Assembly (NCBI RefSeq): GCF_009709575.1
Contig: NZ_WIXO01000001.1
Coordinates: forward strand, 4,652,001-4,716,000
Direction of reading: 5' to 3'
Length of the DNA stretch: 64,000 nt
Source: Streptomyces taklimakanensis
GTDB lineage: Bacteria; Actinomycetota; Actinomycetes; Streptomycetales; Streptomycetaceae
In this document: piece after piece, positions 1-11,300 of the stretch
Position numbering within the stretch: the stretch's first letter is position 1
How the letters are laid out: every line of letters starts with the position of its first letter
The notes under the pieces: generated by a model
Told to the model about the DNA's origin: nothing
What the model saw: the letters and a program-made list of their open reading frames with translations, nothing else
The model's database searches: none
Translations under genes and position numbers: made by a program

Positions 1-3000
1 AGCAGGGAAGGCGGGTTCCTGCACGACGCCGACCGTTTCGATCCGCAGTTCTTCGGCATGTCGCCGCGGGAGGCGCTGACCACCGACCCGCAGCAGCGGT
101 TGCTGCTGGAGACGGCCTGGGAGGCACTGGAACGGGCGGGCATCACCCCGCGAGGCCTGCGGGGCAGCCACACCGCCGTGTTCACCGGCGTCATGTACAA
201 CGACTACGGCTCCCGCCCCGGTCTGCCGGCCCGCAACGCCGAGGGATACCTGTTCAGCGGCAGTGCGGGCAGCATCGCCTCGGGGCGGGTGGCCTACACG
301 TTCGGGTTCGAGGGGCCGGCCGTGTCGGTGGACACCGCCTGCTCGTCGTCGCTGGTCGCCCTGCACCTGGCGGCACGCTCCCTGCGCGCGGGTGAGTGCG
401 CTCTCGCGCTGGCGGGCGGCGCCACGGTGATGGCGACGCCCGTGGCGTTCACCGAGTTCTCCCGGTTGCGGGGGTTGGCTCCGGACGGGCGGATCAAGTC
501 GTTCGCGGAGGCGGCCGACGGCACGTCGTGGTCGGAGGGCGTCGGTGTCCTGGTTCTGGAGCGTCTCTCCGACGCTCGGCGCAACAACCATCCGGTGCTG
601 GCCGTTCTGCGCGGTTCGGCCGTCAACCAGGACGGGGCGAGCAACGGTCTGACGGCGCCCAGCGGTCCGGCGCAGGAGAGGGTCATCCGGCAGGCGCTGT
701 CCGACGCGGGGCTGGAGCCGGCCGAGGTGGACGCGGTCGAGGCCCACGGCACCGGCACGCGGCTGGGCGACCCGATCGAAGCGCAGGCCCTGCTGAACAC
801 CTACGGTCGCTCGCGGCCCGCCGGCCGGCCCCTGTACCTCGGGTCGCTCAAGTCCAACATCGGCCACGCGCAGGCGGCCTCCGGGGTGGGCGGTGTGATC
901 AAGATGGTGGAGGCGATGCGGCACGGTGTCCTGCCCCGCACCCTGCACGTCGACCGGCCCACTCCGATGGTCGACTGGAGCTCCGGCGCCGTACGGTTGC
1001 TGACCGAACCGCGCGACTGGCCCGACACGGGGCACCCCCGGCGCGCCGCCGTGTCCTCCTTCGGCTTCGGGGGCACGAACGCGCATGTGATCCTGGAGGA
1101 GGCGCCCGCCGCCGATCCGCCCGCCGCCGATCCGCCCGCCGTCCGCCCGCTGTCGGCCGTGCCCTGGCTGCTGTCCGCCGCGTCCGAAACCGCGCTGCGC
1201 GCCCAGGCCCGGCGCCTGCTCGACCACCTGACCACCCGCCCGGACCCCGTCCCGCACGCCGGCGCCGACCGCGTCACCGATCCGGCCCGCGCCCTGGACA
1301 TCGCCCACTCCCTCGCCACCACCCGCACGGTCTTCCGTCACCGGGCCGTGGTGGTCGCTGCCGACCCGGCCGCTCTGGTCGAGGGCACACGAGCGCTGGC
1401 GGAGGGCCGTACCGCGCCCGGCACGGTGCGGGGGGAGGCCGCTGCCAGGGGGAGGACGGCCTGGCTGTTCACCGGGCAGGGTGCGCAGCGGGTCGGCATG
1501 GGGCAGGAGCTGTACGACGCTTTCCCGGCCTACGCCCGTGCCTTCGACGAGGTCGCCGCAGCGCTCGACGCGCATCTGGAGCGGCCGCTCGGCGAGGCGC
1601 TGCGCACCGGGCACCGTCTGGACGAGACGGCCGTGACCCAGCCCGCGTTGTTCGCCGTCGAGGTGGCCCTGTACCGCCTTCTGGAGTCGCTCGGCGCCGT
1701 ACCCGACGTCCTGGCCGGCCACTCCGTCGGCGAGCTGGCCGCCGCCCACGTCGCCGGCGTCCTCGACCTCACGGACGCCGCCGCACTGGTCGCCGCTCGG
1801 GGCCGGCTCATGCAGAGCGCCCCGCCCGGCGGCGCCATGATCGTCGTGCGGGCCGCGGAGGAACAGGTCGCCGCCCTGCTCGACGGGCACGCCCACCACC
1901 TGGCCGTCGCCGCTGTCAACGGGCCGCGCTCGGTGGTCCTGGCCGGCGACAGCGAAGCCGCCGAGGAAGTGGCGGGACGGCTGCGCGCGGCGGGGCACCG
2001 CACGAGCCGGCTGGCCGTCAGTCACGCCTTCCACTCCCCGCACATGGACGGCGTCCTCGACGAGTTCCGCGGGGTCGCCGCCGGGCTGACCTACCGTGAG
2101 CCGCACATCGCGGCCGTCTCCACGGTCACCGGAGAGGCCGTCACCGAGGGGCAGTGGTCGTCGCCCGAGTACTGGGTCGAGCAGATCCGGCGGCCCGTCC
2201 GCTTCCTGGACGCGGTGCGCACCATGGAGGCGGCGGGTGTCACCGCCTTCCTGGAGGTGGGCCCGGACAATGTCTGCGCCGCTCTGGCCGCCGGCTGCCT
2301 GCGCGAACCCGAGGGGAGGACGACGGTGGCCGCGCTGCGCCGCGACCGGGCCGAGGCTTCCTCGCTGCTGTCGGCCCTGGCCGAGGTGTTCGTGCGGGGC
2401 GACGCCGTGGACTGGGCCGCTCTCTTCGACGGCACCGGGGCCCGGACGGTGGACCTGCCGACGTACGCCTTCGACCAGGAGCGCCACTGGCTGGAACCGG
2501 TGACCGACGCCGTCGCCCCGCCGGCCGCGGGACACCCGCTGCTGGGGCCGGCCACCGTCGTCGCCGGGTCCGGGGAGGTGCTGTTCACGCGGCAGGTCTC
2601 CGCGCGCACGGTTCCCTCGCTGCTGCGGCACACCGTGCTCGGCACGGACGTCGTCGCCGCCTCCGCGCTCGTCGAACTCGCTCTGCGCATCGCCGACGAG
2701 ACCGGTTGCGCGGGCATCGACGCGCTGCACCTGCGGGCGCCGCTGGTGCTGTCGGCCGACGGCACGGTGGAGATCCAGATCCGCGCGGGCCGTTCGCGGC
2801 AGGACGGCGGGCGTGACCTGACCGTCCACTCCCGGCCGGTGGCCGCGACGTCCTACGGAGGGGACGACGCCCCGTGGGTCCTGCACGCCGAGGGAGTCCT
2901 CGCTCCGGACGGCCCGGCCGCGTCCCGGGGCACCGGAGCAGACCCATCCGGCGGGACGGAGATCCGGTTGCCCGACGAGCAGGCCGACGACGCCGAGAGG

Positions 3001-5289
3001 TACGGCATTCATCCCGCCCTCCTCGACGCCGCCCTGCACTCCCTCGTCCATCCGCCCGTCCCGGACCACGTGCCTGTCCCGGTCGAGTGGCGCGGCGTAC
3101 GGCTGCACGCCGCCGGGGCCACCGTCGTACGCGCCGCCGTCACCGAGCGGGCGCCGGGCACCGTGTCCGTACGGCTCACCGATCCCGCCGGGCAGCTCGT
3201 CGCCACGGCGGACTCGGTCGGTTTCCGCGACGTCCCGGCGGAGGAGTTCCGCGCCGTGTCCGGCGTCGGAGGCCGGCTGCTTGTGGACGTGGAGTGGACG
3301 CCGGCCGCCACCGTGGCCGGTCACGTGGTGGTGGACGGGGAGGCCGGCGCGTCGCCGATGAGCTGGGGGGTACTGCGCGCCGGTGCGGACGACGGAGCCG
3401 CGGCTGTCACACCCGCGGGGCTGTCCGGTCCGTATCCGGATGTGGACGCCGCACTGTCCGGCGGGGCGGATACGGAGGCCGTGGTCCTGCCCTGCCCAAC
3501 GCCGGATCCGGCGGACGTCGCGGCCCATGCGACGCGCCTGCTGGGGACGGTGCGGGCCTGGCTGGCGGACGAACGGTCCGCCGGGCGGCCGTTGACCGTG
3601 CTCACCCGCGGTGCGGTGGCCGTGCCGGGGGCGGAGCCCCCCGAGCCGGGGCGGGCCGCGCTGTGGGGTCTGCTGCGGTCGGTGCAGGCCGAGGCGCCCG
3701 GACGACTCATGCTGATCGACGCCGACGGCGAGGTCTCGGCAGCGACGCTCTCCGCCCTGTGGGCCCTCGGCGAGCCGGAGGCCGCCCTGCGTGCCGGCAC
3801 GGTTCTGACACCGCGCCTGCGGCGCCTGTCGGTCGCCGAGCCGCCCGCGGCACCGGCCTGGGACCCGGCGGGCACGGTGCTGCTCACCGGTGCCACCGGG
3901 CCGCTCGGCGCCGCGCTCGCTCGGCACCTGGCCGCCCGTCAGGGGGCCGGTCGGCTGCTGCTCACCGCGCCGGACGCACGGCGGGCCGAGACGATGACCG
4001 CGCTGGTGGCCGAACTCGACGGCCAGGGTGCCGAGGTGACGGTGGCCGTGTGCGACGTGGCCGACCCGGCGGCCGTCGCCGGCGTGCTGGCGTCCGTCCC
4101 CGCCGCGCGTCCGCTGACCGGCGTCGTGCACGCGGAGGGCACTCCCGCCGCCGGTGTCCAATCCGAGGGCTCCCCGGCCTGGCAGGAGGCGCTGCGAGCG
4201 GCCGTCGGCGGTACGTGGGTGCTGCACCGGGCCACGCAGGACGCGGACCTCGCGGCGTTCGTGGTCTGCTCGGACGCCGCCGGGCTGCTCGGCGGACCGG
4301 GTCGGTCCGGCTCCGCTGCGGCCGCGGCCTTCGCGGACGGTCTGGCCAGGCGACGCAGGGCCGAGGGCCGGCCGGCGACCGCCTTCGCCTGGGAGTCCCG
4401 GCAGAGCGACGACGGCGAAGGAGGCCGGGAGCCCGCTGAGGCCCGGCCCGCGGGGCTCCGGTCGCTGCGGTCGGCGGACGCTCCGGTCCTGTTCGACCGC
4501 GCGCTGGCCGCGGACACCCCGGCGCCGATCGCGGTGGCTCTGGGCCCGGCCGAAGCCGAGGGGGCGGGGACGGCCGGTGACTCCGCCCCCACATCGGCCG
4601 ACAGGGCCGACGGCCCGCCGAGCACTCCCACCGACCGGGCGGGCGGCCCGCCCCGCCTGCTGGCCACCCTGGCCGCGACCGCACCCGTCCGGCCACGGGC
4701 GCAGGCCGCTTCGAACATCGTCGCCCCGTTTGCGGAACGGCTCGCCGGACTCCCGGCGGCGGAACGGGAGCGCCGGATACTGGAGTTGGTCCGCGCCGAG
4801 GTCGCCGCGGTCCTGGGATACGCGTCCGTGGACACGGTCGAGCCGGAGCGGCCGTTCCAGGAGCTCGGATTCGACTCGGTGACCGCGGTCGAGCTGCGCA
4901 ATCGGCTCAGCGCCGCCGCGGGCACCCCACTGCCCGCCACCGCCGTCTTCGACTGTCCGACACCGGCCGCGCTCGCCGCCCTGCTGGACGAGCGACTGGC
5001 TCCGGTGGACGGCGGCGCCCCCGCACAGGAGCTCCGGGACGGCCTGGACCGGCTGGAAACCCTGCTCGCCGCACCTCCCGCGGACGCGACGCGGCGAGCG
5101 GAGATCGCCGAGCGGCTGCGGGCCCTCGCGGCCGCCCTGTACGCCCCCGAACCCACCCCGGCGAACGCCCTGGGGCACACCCCGTCCGGGCCGGCCGACG
5201 GGGCGGACACCGAGGCGGCGATCGGTGCGGCCTCGGCCGACGAGCTCTTCTCCTTCATCGACTCCGCGCTCGGCCGGTCCACCCCCTGA
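1..5289 (+). CDS. Type I modular PKS, 3' part: KS-AT-DH-KR(dead)-ACP (5'-truncated by window)
   Basis: The reading frame is open from base 1 and starts inside a ketosynthase, so the gene begins outside the window. KS (to about 1100) has the active Cys in DTACSSS (codon 340-342), EAHGTGT and NIGH. AT (about 1455-2500) has GHSVGE and HAFH, the malonyl-CoA signature. A DH-like region (about 2530-3240) keeps the His of HxxxG and the Asp of HPALLD, but the Pro of HxxxGxxxxP is Ala. The KR (about 3850-4420) keeps the nucleotide-binding TGATGPLG, yet the catalytic Lys, Ser, Tyr and Asn are all replaced (Tyr to Ser at 4312-4314, Asn to Ala at 4324-4326), so it should not reduce. ACP (about 4780-5000) has GFDSV. 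The C-terminal 70 residues are a docking tail ending in an acidic/aromatic helix. The module should leave a beta-ketone. The next synthase starts 49 nt downstream, probably in one transcript. Confidence 0.95.
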   Translation, partial: SREGGFLHDADRFDPQFFGMSPREALTTDPQQRLLLETAWEALERAGITPRGLRGSHTAVFTGVMYNDYGSRPGLPARNAEGYLFSGSAGSIASGRVAYTFGFEGPAVSVDTACSSSLVALHLAARSLRAGECALALAGGATVMATPVAFTEFSRLRGLAPDGRIKSFAEAADGTSWSEGVGVLVLERLSDARRNNHPVLAVLRGSAVNQDGASNGLTAPSGPAQERVIRQALSDAGLEPAEVDAVEAHGTGTRLGDPIEAQALLNTYGRSRPAGRPLYLGSLKSNIGHAQAASGVGGVIKMVEAMRHGVLPRTLHVDRPTPMVDWSSGAVRLLTEPRDWPDTGHPRRAAVSSFGFGGTNAHVILEEAPAADPPAADPPAVRPLSAVPWLLSAASETALRAQARRLLDHLTTRPDPVPHAGADRVTDPARALDIAHSLATTRTVFRHRAVVVAADPAALVEGTRALAEGRTAPGTVRGEAAARGRTAWLFTGQGAQRVGMGQELYDAFPAYARAFDEVAAALDAHLERPLGEALRTGHRLDETAVTQPALFAVEVALYRLLESLGAVPDVLAGHSVGELAAAHVAGVLDLTDAAALVAARGRLMQSAPPGGAMIVVRAAEEQVAALLDGHAHHLAVAAVNGPRSVVLAGDSEAAEEVAGRLRAAGHRTSRLAVSHAFHSPHMDGVLDEFRGVAAGLTYREPHIAAVSTVTGEAVTEGQWSSPEYWVEQIRRPVRFLDAVRTMEAAGVTAFLEVGPDNVCAALAAGCLREPEGRTTVAALRRDRAEASSLLSALAEVFVRGDAVDWAALFDGTGARTVDLPTYAFDQERHWLEPVTDAVAPPAAGHPLLGPATVVAGSGEVLFTRQVSARTVPSLLRHTVLGTDVVAASALVELALRIADETGCAGIDALHLRAPLVLSADGTVEIQIRAGRSRQDGGRDLTVHSRPVAATSYGGDDAPWVLHAEGVLAPDGPAASRGTGADPSGGTEIRLPDEQADDAERYGIHPALLDAALHSLVHPPVPDHVPVPVEWRGVRLHAAGATVVRAAVTERAPGTVSVRLTDPAGQLVATADSVGFRDVPAEEFRAVSGVGGRLLVDVEWTPAATVAGHVVVDGEAGASPMSWGVLRAGADDGAAAVTPAGLSGPYPDVDAALSGGADTEAVVLPCPTPDPADVAAHATRLLGTVRAWLADERSAGRPLTVLTRGAVAVPGAEPPEPGRAALWGLLRSVQAEAPGRLMLIDADGEVSAATLSALWALGEPEAALRAGTVLTPRLRRLSVAEPPAAPAWDPAGTVLLTGATGPLGAALARHLAARQGAGRLLLTAPDARRAETMTALVAELDGQGAEVTVAVCDVADPAAVAGVLASVPAARPLTGVVHAEGTPAAGVQSEGSPAWQEALRAAVGGTWVLHRATQDADLAAFVVCSDAAGLLGGPGRSGSAAAAAFADGLARRRRAEGRPATAFAWESRQSDDGEGGREPAEARPAGLRSLRSADAPVLFDRALAADTPAPIAVALGPAEAEGAGTAGDSAPTSADRADGPPSTPTDRAGGPPRLLATLAATAPVRPRAQAASNIVAPFAERLAGLPAAERERRILELVRAEVAAVLGYASVDTVEPERPFQELGFDSVTAVELRNRLSAAAGTPLPATAVFDCPTPAALAALLDERLAPVDGGAPAQELRDGLDRLETLLAAPPADATRRAEIAERLRALAAALYAPEPTPANALGHTPSGPADGADTEAAIGAASADELFSFIDSALGRSTP

Positions 5290-5338
5290 CACCTGCCCGA
5301 GCCCACCCCTCACCCGCGTCGAGGAGAATCGATCACGC

Positions 5339-8300
5339 ATGTCCCACGAGACCACCGAAGAGAAGCTCGTCGACTATCTCAAGTGGGTCACCGCCGACCT
5401 GCACAAGGCCCGGCAGCGTATCGCCGAGCTGGAGGACGGACAGCGCGAGCCGATCGCCATCGTCGGAATGGCCTGCCGCTTCCCGGGCGGCGTCGCCTCC
5501 CCGGCCGACCTGTGGCGGCTGGTCGCCGACGGGGCCGACGGCATCTCGCCGTTCCCCGGTGATCGGGGGTGGGACCTGGACCGCCTGTACGACCCCGACC
5601 CCGACCGGCCCGGCACCACTTACACCAAGGAAGCCGGATTCCTGCACGACGCCGCTCTGTTCGACGCCACCTTCTTCGGCATCTCGCCCCGGGAGGCGCA
5701 GGCCATGGACCCGCAGCAGCGGCTGCTGCTGGAGACGGCCTGGGAGGCACTGGAGGACGCGGGCCTCGACCCGGCGACGCTGCGGGGCAGCACGACCGGC
5801 GTCTTCGCGGGCGTGATCGAGCAGAGCTACCTCGGTCTGGACGGCCCGCGAGACCTGGAGGGCCATCTGCTCACCGGGCGGCTGTCCAGCGTGGCGTCGG
5901 GGCGGGTGGCCTACACGTTCGGGTTCGAGGGGCCGGCCGTGTCGGTGGACACCGCCTGCTCGTCGTCGCTGGTCGCCCTGCACCTGGCGGCACGCTCCCT
6001 GCGCGCGGGCGAGTGCGCTCTCGCGCTGGCGGGCGGCGCCACGGTGACGGCCACCCCGAGCGGGTTCGTCGACTTCGCCCGGTTGCGGGGGTTGGCTCCG
6101 GACGGGCGGATCAAGTCGTTCGCGGAGGCGGCCGACGGCACGTCGTGGTCGGAGGGCGTCGGTGTCCTGGTTCTGGAGCGTCTCTCCGACGCTCGGCGCA
6201 ACAACCATCCGGTGCTGGCCGTTCTGCGCGGTTCGGCCGTCAACCAGGACGGGGCGAGCAACGGTCTGACGGCGCCCAGCGGTCCGGCGCAGGAGAGGGT
6301 CATCCGGCAGGCGCTGTCCGACGCGGGGCTGGAGCCGGCCGAGGTGGACGCGGTCGAGGCCCACGGCACCGGCACGCGGCTGGGCGACCCGATCGAAGCG
6401 CAGGCCCTGCTGAACACCTACGGTCGCTCGCGGCCCGCCGGCCGGCCCCTGCACCTCGGGTCGCTCAAGTCCAACATCGGCCACACGGTCGCCGCCGCGG
6501 GCGTGGGCGGTGTGATCAAGATGGTGGAGGCGATGCGGCACGGTGTCCTGCCCCGCACCCTGCACGTCGACCGGCCCACTCCGATGGTCGACTGGAGCTC
6601 CGGCGCCGTACGGTTGCTGACCGAACCGCGCGACTGGCCCGACACGGGGCACCCCCGGCGCGCCGCCGTGTCCGCGTTCGGGGTGAGCGGCACGAACGCG
6701 CATGTGATCCTGGAGGAGGCGCCCGCCGCCGATCCGCCCGCCGCCGATCCGCCCGCCGTCCGCCCGCTGTCGGCCGTGCCCTGGCTGCTGTCCGCCGCGT
6801 CCGAAACCGCGCTGCGCGCCCAGGCCCGGCGCCTGCTCGACCACCTGACCACCCGCCCGGACCCCGTCCCGCACGCCGGCGCCGACCGCGTCACCGATCC
6901 GGCCCGCGCCCTGGACATCGCCCACTCCCTCGCCACCACCCGCACCGCCCACGACCACCGGGCCGCGATCGTCGGCTCCTCGCACGCGGACCTCGTCGCC
7001 GGGCTGACCGCGCTGGCCGCCGGCGAGCGGGACCCGCACATCTTGCGGGACACCCGCCGGCACGGCGCGGTCGCCTGCGTGTTCACGGGGCAGGGAGCGC
7101 AGCGCGTCGGCATGGGACAGGAGCTGCACGATTCCTTTCCCGTGTTCGCAGCGGCCTTCGACGAGGTGGCCGCCGCCCTGGACCCACACTTCGACGAACC
7201 GGTTGCCTCGGTGATCCGCACCGGCCACGGCCTGTCGGACACGGTCCGTGCCCAACCGGCCCTCTTCGCGGTCGAGGTGGCCCTGTACCGGCTGCTGGAG
7301 TCCTTCGGTTTACGGCCCGCGCTGCTCGCCGGACACTCCGTCGGCGAGCTGGCCGCCGCCCACGTCGCCGGCGTCCTCGACCTCACGGACGTGGCGACGC
7401 TGGTGGCGGCCCGGGCCCGGCTGATGCAGTCCGCGCCGCGTGGTGGCGTCATGGTCGCGGTACAGGCCGACGAGGCGGAGGTCGCCGAGCTCCTCGCCGG
7501 ACGTGTGGATCTGGCGCTCGCCGCGGTCAACGCGCCGTCGGCCGTCGTGATCGCCGGGGACGCGGACGCCGCAGCCGAGGTACGGGCCGTACTGGAGGCA
7601 CGCGGCCGGCGCACCCGCGCCCTGGACGTCAGCCACGCCTTCCACTCCCCGCACATGGACGGCGTCCTCGACGAGTTCCGCGGGGTCGCCGCCGGGCTGA
7701 CGTACCACGCACCCCGCGTCCCCGTGGTCTCCACCCTCACCGGCGAGCCCGCCCGCGTCGACGACCTGCGCAGCGCCGACTACTGGACGGCGCAACTGCG
7801 CGGCACCGTACGGTACGCCGACGCGGTGCGCGCGCTGCGGGCGCAGGGCACCGCCACCGTCGTCGAGATCGGCCCGGACGCGGTGCTCGCCCCGCTGGCC
7901 GCGCAGACCGACGACGACCTGACCGCGGTGCCCCTGCTCCGTGCCGGACACGCCGAGGCGGACACCCTGACGGCGGGTCTGGCCCGGCTGCACAACCGGG
8001 GCGTGGCGGTGGACTGGGAGACGTTCTTCGCCGGCACCGGCGCGCGGCGCGTGCCCCTGCCGACGTACGCCTTCCAGCGCGAGCGCTACTGGGTGGCTCC
8101 GCAGGACCAGGTCGGTCAGGACGCGGCCGATCTGGGACTGCGTCCCGGCGGGCATCCGTTGCTCGGTGCCGCCCTGCACCCGGCCGGCAGCGACGAGGTG
8201 CTCTTCGCCGGTCGGCTCTCCCCGCACGTCCGGCCGCTGCCCGCGCGGCACACCGTGGCCGGCCGGACGGTGCTGCCGTCGTCGGTGCTTCTGGAGCTGG

Positions 8301-11300
8301 CGGTCCGCGCCGGGGACGAGGTGGGCTGCACCGTCCTGCACGAGTTGGAGACGGAGGCGCCGGTGGTGCTCCCGGACGGCGCGGGCCTGCAGCTCCAGGT
8401 CCGGGTCGGCCCCGCAGGCCCCGACGGCCGCGAGGTGACCGTGCACGCCCGGCCCGACGGCACCGACGTGCCCTGGACCCGCTGCGCCCGGGGCCGCCTG
8501 GGCAGCGAGTCCTGGGCGCCGCCCACCGCTCCCGGTTCGCACAGCCCCGTCGGCACGCACACCGCTCCCGCAGCGGACAACGGCCTCACCCAGAGCGTCC
8601 CGTGGCCCCCCACCGGTGCCCGGCCCCTGCCCGCCGTCCTCCTGCCCGCGCTGCCGGGGGCGGACGGCGGCCGGCCGGCCGCGACCGTGTGGCGGCGTGG
8701 GGACGATGTCTTCGCCGAGCTGGAGCTGCCCACCTCGGCGGCGGCCGAGGCCGGGCGGTACGTGCTGCATCCGGCGTTGCTGGACGCCGTTGTGCACGCC
8801 GGGTGCGCCGCCGCGCGGGGCGCCGAGGAGACCGCGCCGCGGGCCGTCACCCGCTGGCAGGGCGTACGGTTCCTGGCCCACGGTGCCACGGCCGTACGGG
8901 TACGGCTCACCCTGGACGGCGACAGGGTGACCGCCCTCGCGCTGGCGGACCGGGCCGGTCTGCCCGTCGGAGAGGTCGGCTCCCTCACCACGCGGACACC
9001 CGCCCCGGAGGAGGTCGCGCAGGCGGCGGACCGGCCCGCCGACAGCCTGTTCGACATCGGTTGGACACCCCTGACCGCGGCGTCCTCAGCGGGACCGGCG
9101 CGGTGGGCGCTGCTCGGCGAGACGACGCCCGCCGGGGTCGAGGCGCCGCGGTTCGCCGACGCGGAGCGGGCGGCGGACGCCACGGGCGCGGTCCCGTGGG
9201 ACGCGTTGGTGCTGTGGCACCTGCCGTCACGCGCCGCGGACATGACGGACGTGCACCGTACGACGGGTGAGGTGCTGGAGGCGGTGCAGCGGTACCTCGC
9301 CGAGGAGCGGCTGGCCGAGGTCCCGCTGGTCGTCGTGACCCGGAACGCGTTCCGTGTACGGCCCGAGGACGCCTGCGATCCCGGTGCCGCCGCAGTGTGG
9401 GGTCTGCTGCGATCCGCGCAGTCGGAGGCGCCGGGCCGGATCCTCCTGGTCGACACCGGCGACGGCACCGACGCACCGGGTGACCTGCTGCGCACGGTGT
9501 GGGCCTGCGGCGAGCCGCAGGCCGCGGTACGGGCGGGGCAGGTGTACGTGCCCCGGCTGCGGCCCGTCCCGGTCCCCCCGGCCGGAGCCCCGCCCCGGTT
9601 CGGCACGGGCACGGTACTGGTCACCGGTGGCACCGGCGCGTTGGGCGCGCTGTTCGCCCGGCATCTGGTCCGCCGGCACGGTGTGCAGGAGTTGCTGCTG
9701 GTCAGCCGCCGCGGTGAACAGGCCCCCGGCGCGGGCGAGCTGGCTGCCGAGCTGAAGGAACTCGGCGCCCAGGTCACCATCGCGGCCTGTGACGTCGCCG
9801 ACCGGGACGACATGGCGGAACTGCTCGCCGGCATTCCGCGGGAACACCCGCTCACCGGTGTGGTCCACCTGGCCGGCGTCCGCGACGACGGGCTGGTCGG
9901 GGACCAGACCCGGCAGCGGCTGGTGAACGTGCTGAGGCCGAAGGCCGACGCGGCCTGGCACCTGCACGAGCTGACCGCCGATGCCGACCTGGCCGCGTTC
10001 GTGCTGTTCTCCTCGGTCGCGGGCGTCGTCGGCGGCCCCGGTCAGTCCACCTACGCGGCCGCCAACTCCTTCCTGGACGGCCTCGCCGACCTGCGCGCCG
10101 CCCAGGGGCGTCCCGCCACCTCCGTGGCGTGGGGCCTGTGGGAGCAGGAGGGCGGGATGTCCGGCGGGCTGAGCGAGACCGACCTGCGGCGCATCGCCCG
10201 CAGCGGATTCCGTCCGGTGACGGAGACGACCGGTCCCGCCGTCCTCGACGCGGCCCTCGGCGCCGGCCGGCCGATTCTGGTGGCCTCGCCGCTGGACCTG
10301 GCCGCCGTACGCGAACAAGCCGCATCCGCCCGGGCGCAGGCCATGCGGGATCAGGCGGACGTCCCGCCCCTGTTCCGCGAGCTGGTCCGTGCCACGTTCC
10401 GTCGCCCCGCCCGGGACACCCCGGCAGCCGAACCGCTCGCGGCCCGGCTGGCGGACCTCGCGCCCGAGGAGCAGCTGCGGCTCGTCACCGAGGCCGTCAA
10501 AGCGGAGGTCGCGGCCGTGCTCGGGCACCCCGGCACCGAGGGCGTCGCGGCGGAACGACCGTTCCAGCAGTTGGGGTTCGACTCGCTGACCGCGGTGGAG
10601 CTGCGCAACCGGATCGGCGCACTGGCCGGTGTGCGGCTGCCCGCCACCCTGGTCTTCGACCACCCCACCCCCGCCGCGCTCGCCGCTTATCTGCGCGCCG
10701 CCCTGACGGCACACGGAACCGCGGCCCGACAGGAGCGGCACACACCGGACTTCGCGGCGGAGGCGGTCCTCGCCGAGGACGTGCGCCCGGCCGCCGAGAC
10801 GGTCCGCTGCGTCACCGATCCGGAACAGGTGCTGCTGACCGGGGCGACCGGATTCCTCGGTGCGTTCCTGCTGCGCGAGCTGATGCGCACCACCCGGGCC
10901 ACCGTGCACTGCCTGGTCCGGGCGGTTGACGAGGACACCGCCCGGGAGCGGCTGCGGCAGAACCTGGAGCGGTACGGCGTGTGGGACGAGGTGGCGCCGG
11001 AACGCCTCGCCGTCGTGGTCGGCGACCTCGCGCAGCCCCGGCTGGGCCTGTCCGAGGACATCTTCGACGAGCTGGCCGCGACAGTCGACGTGGTGTACCA
11101 CAACGGTGCCCAAGTGCACTGGCTGCATCCGTACGAGACGTTGCGGGCGGCCAATGTGCGCGGCACCGAGGAGGTGCTGCGGTTGGCCGCGCACCGGCGC
11201 AGCGTTCCCGTTCACCACGTGTCCACTGTCGGCGTGTTCGCCGACGCGGCCCCGGACGGACGACCGCTGCGGGTGACCGACCCGACCGGCCCCGCCGAGC

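Noticed and set aside
2530..3240. Active dehydratase in the truncated synthase
   Set aside because: His and Asp remain, but the conserved Pro is lost and the adjacent KR cannot supply a hydroxyl, so dehydration is not expected.
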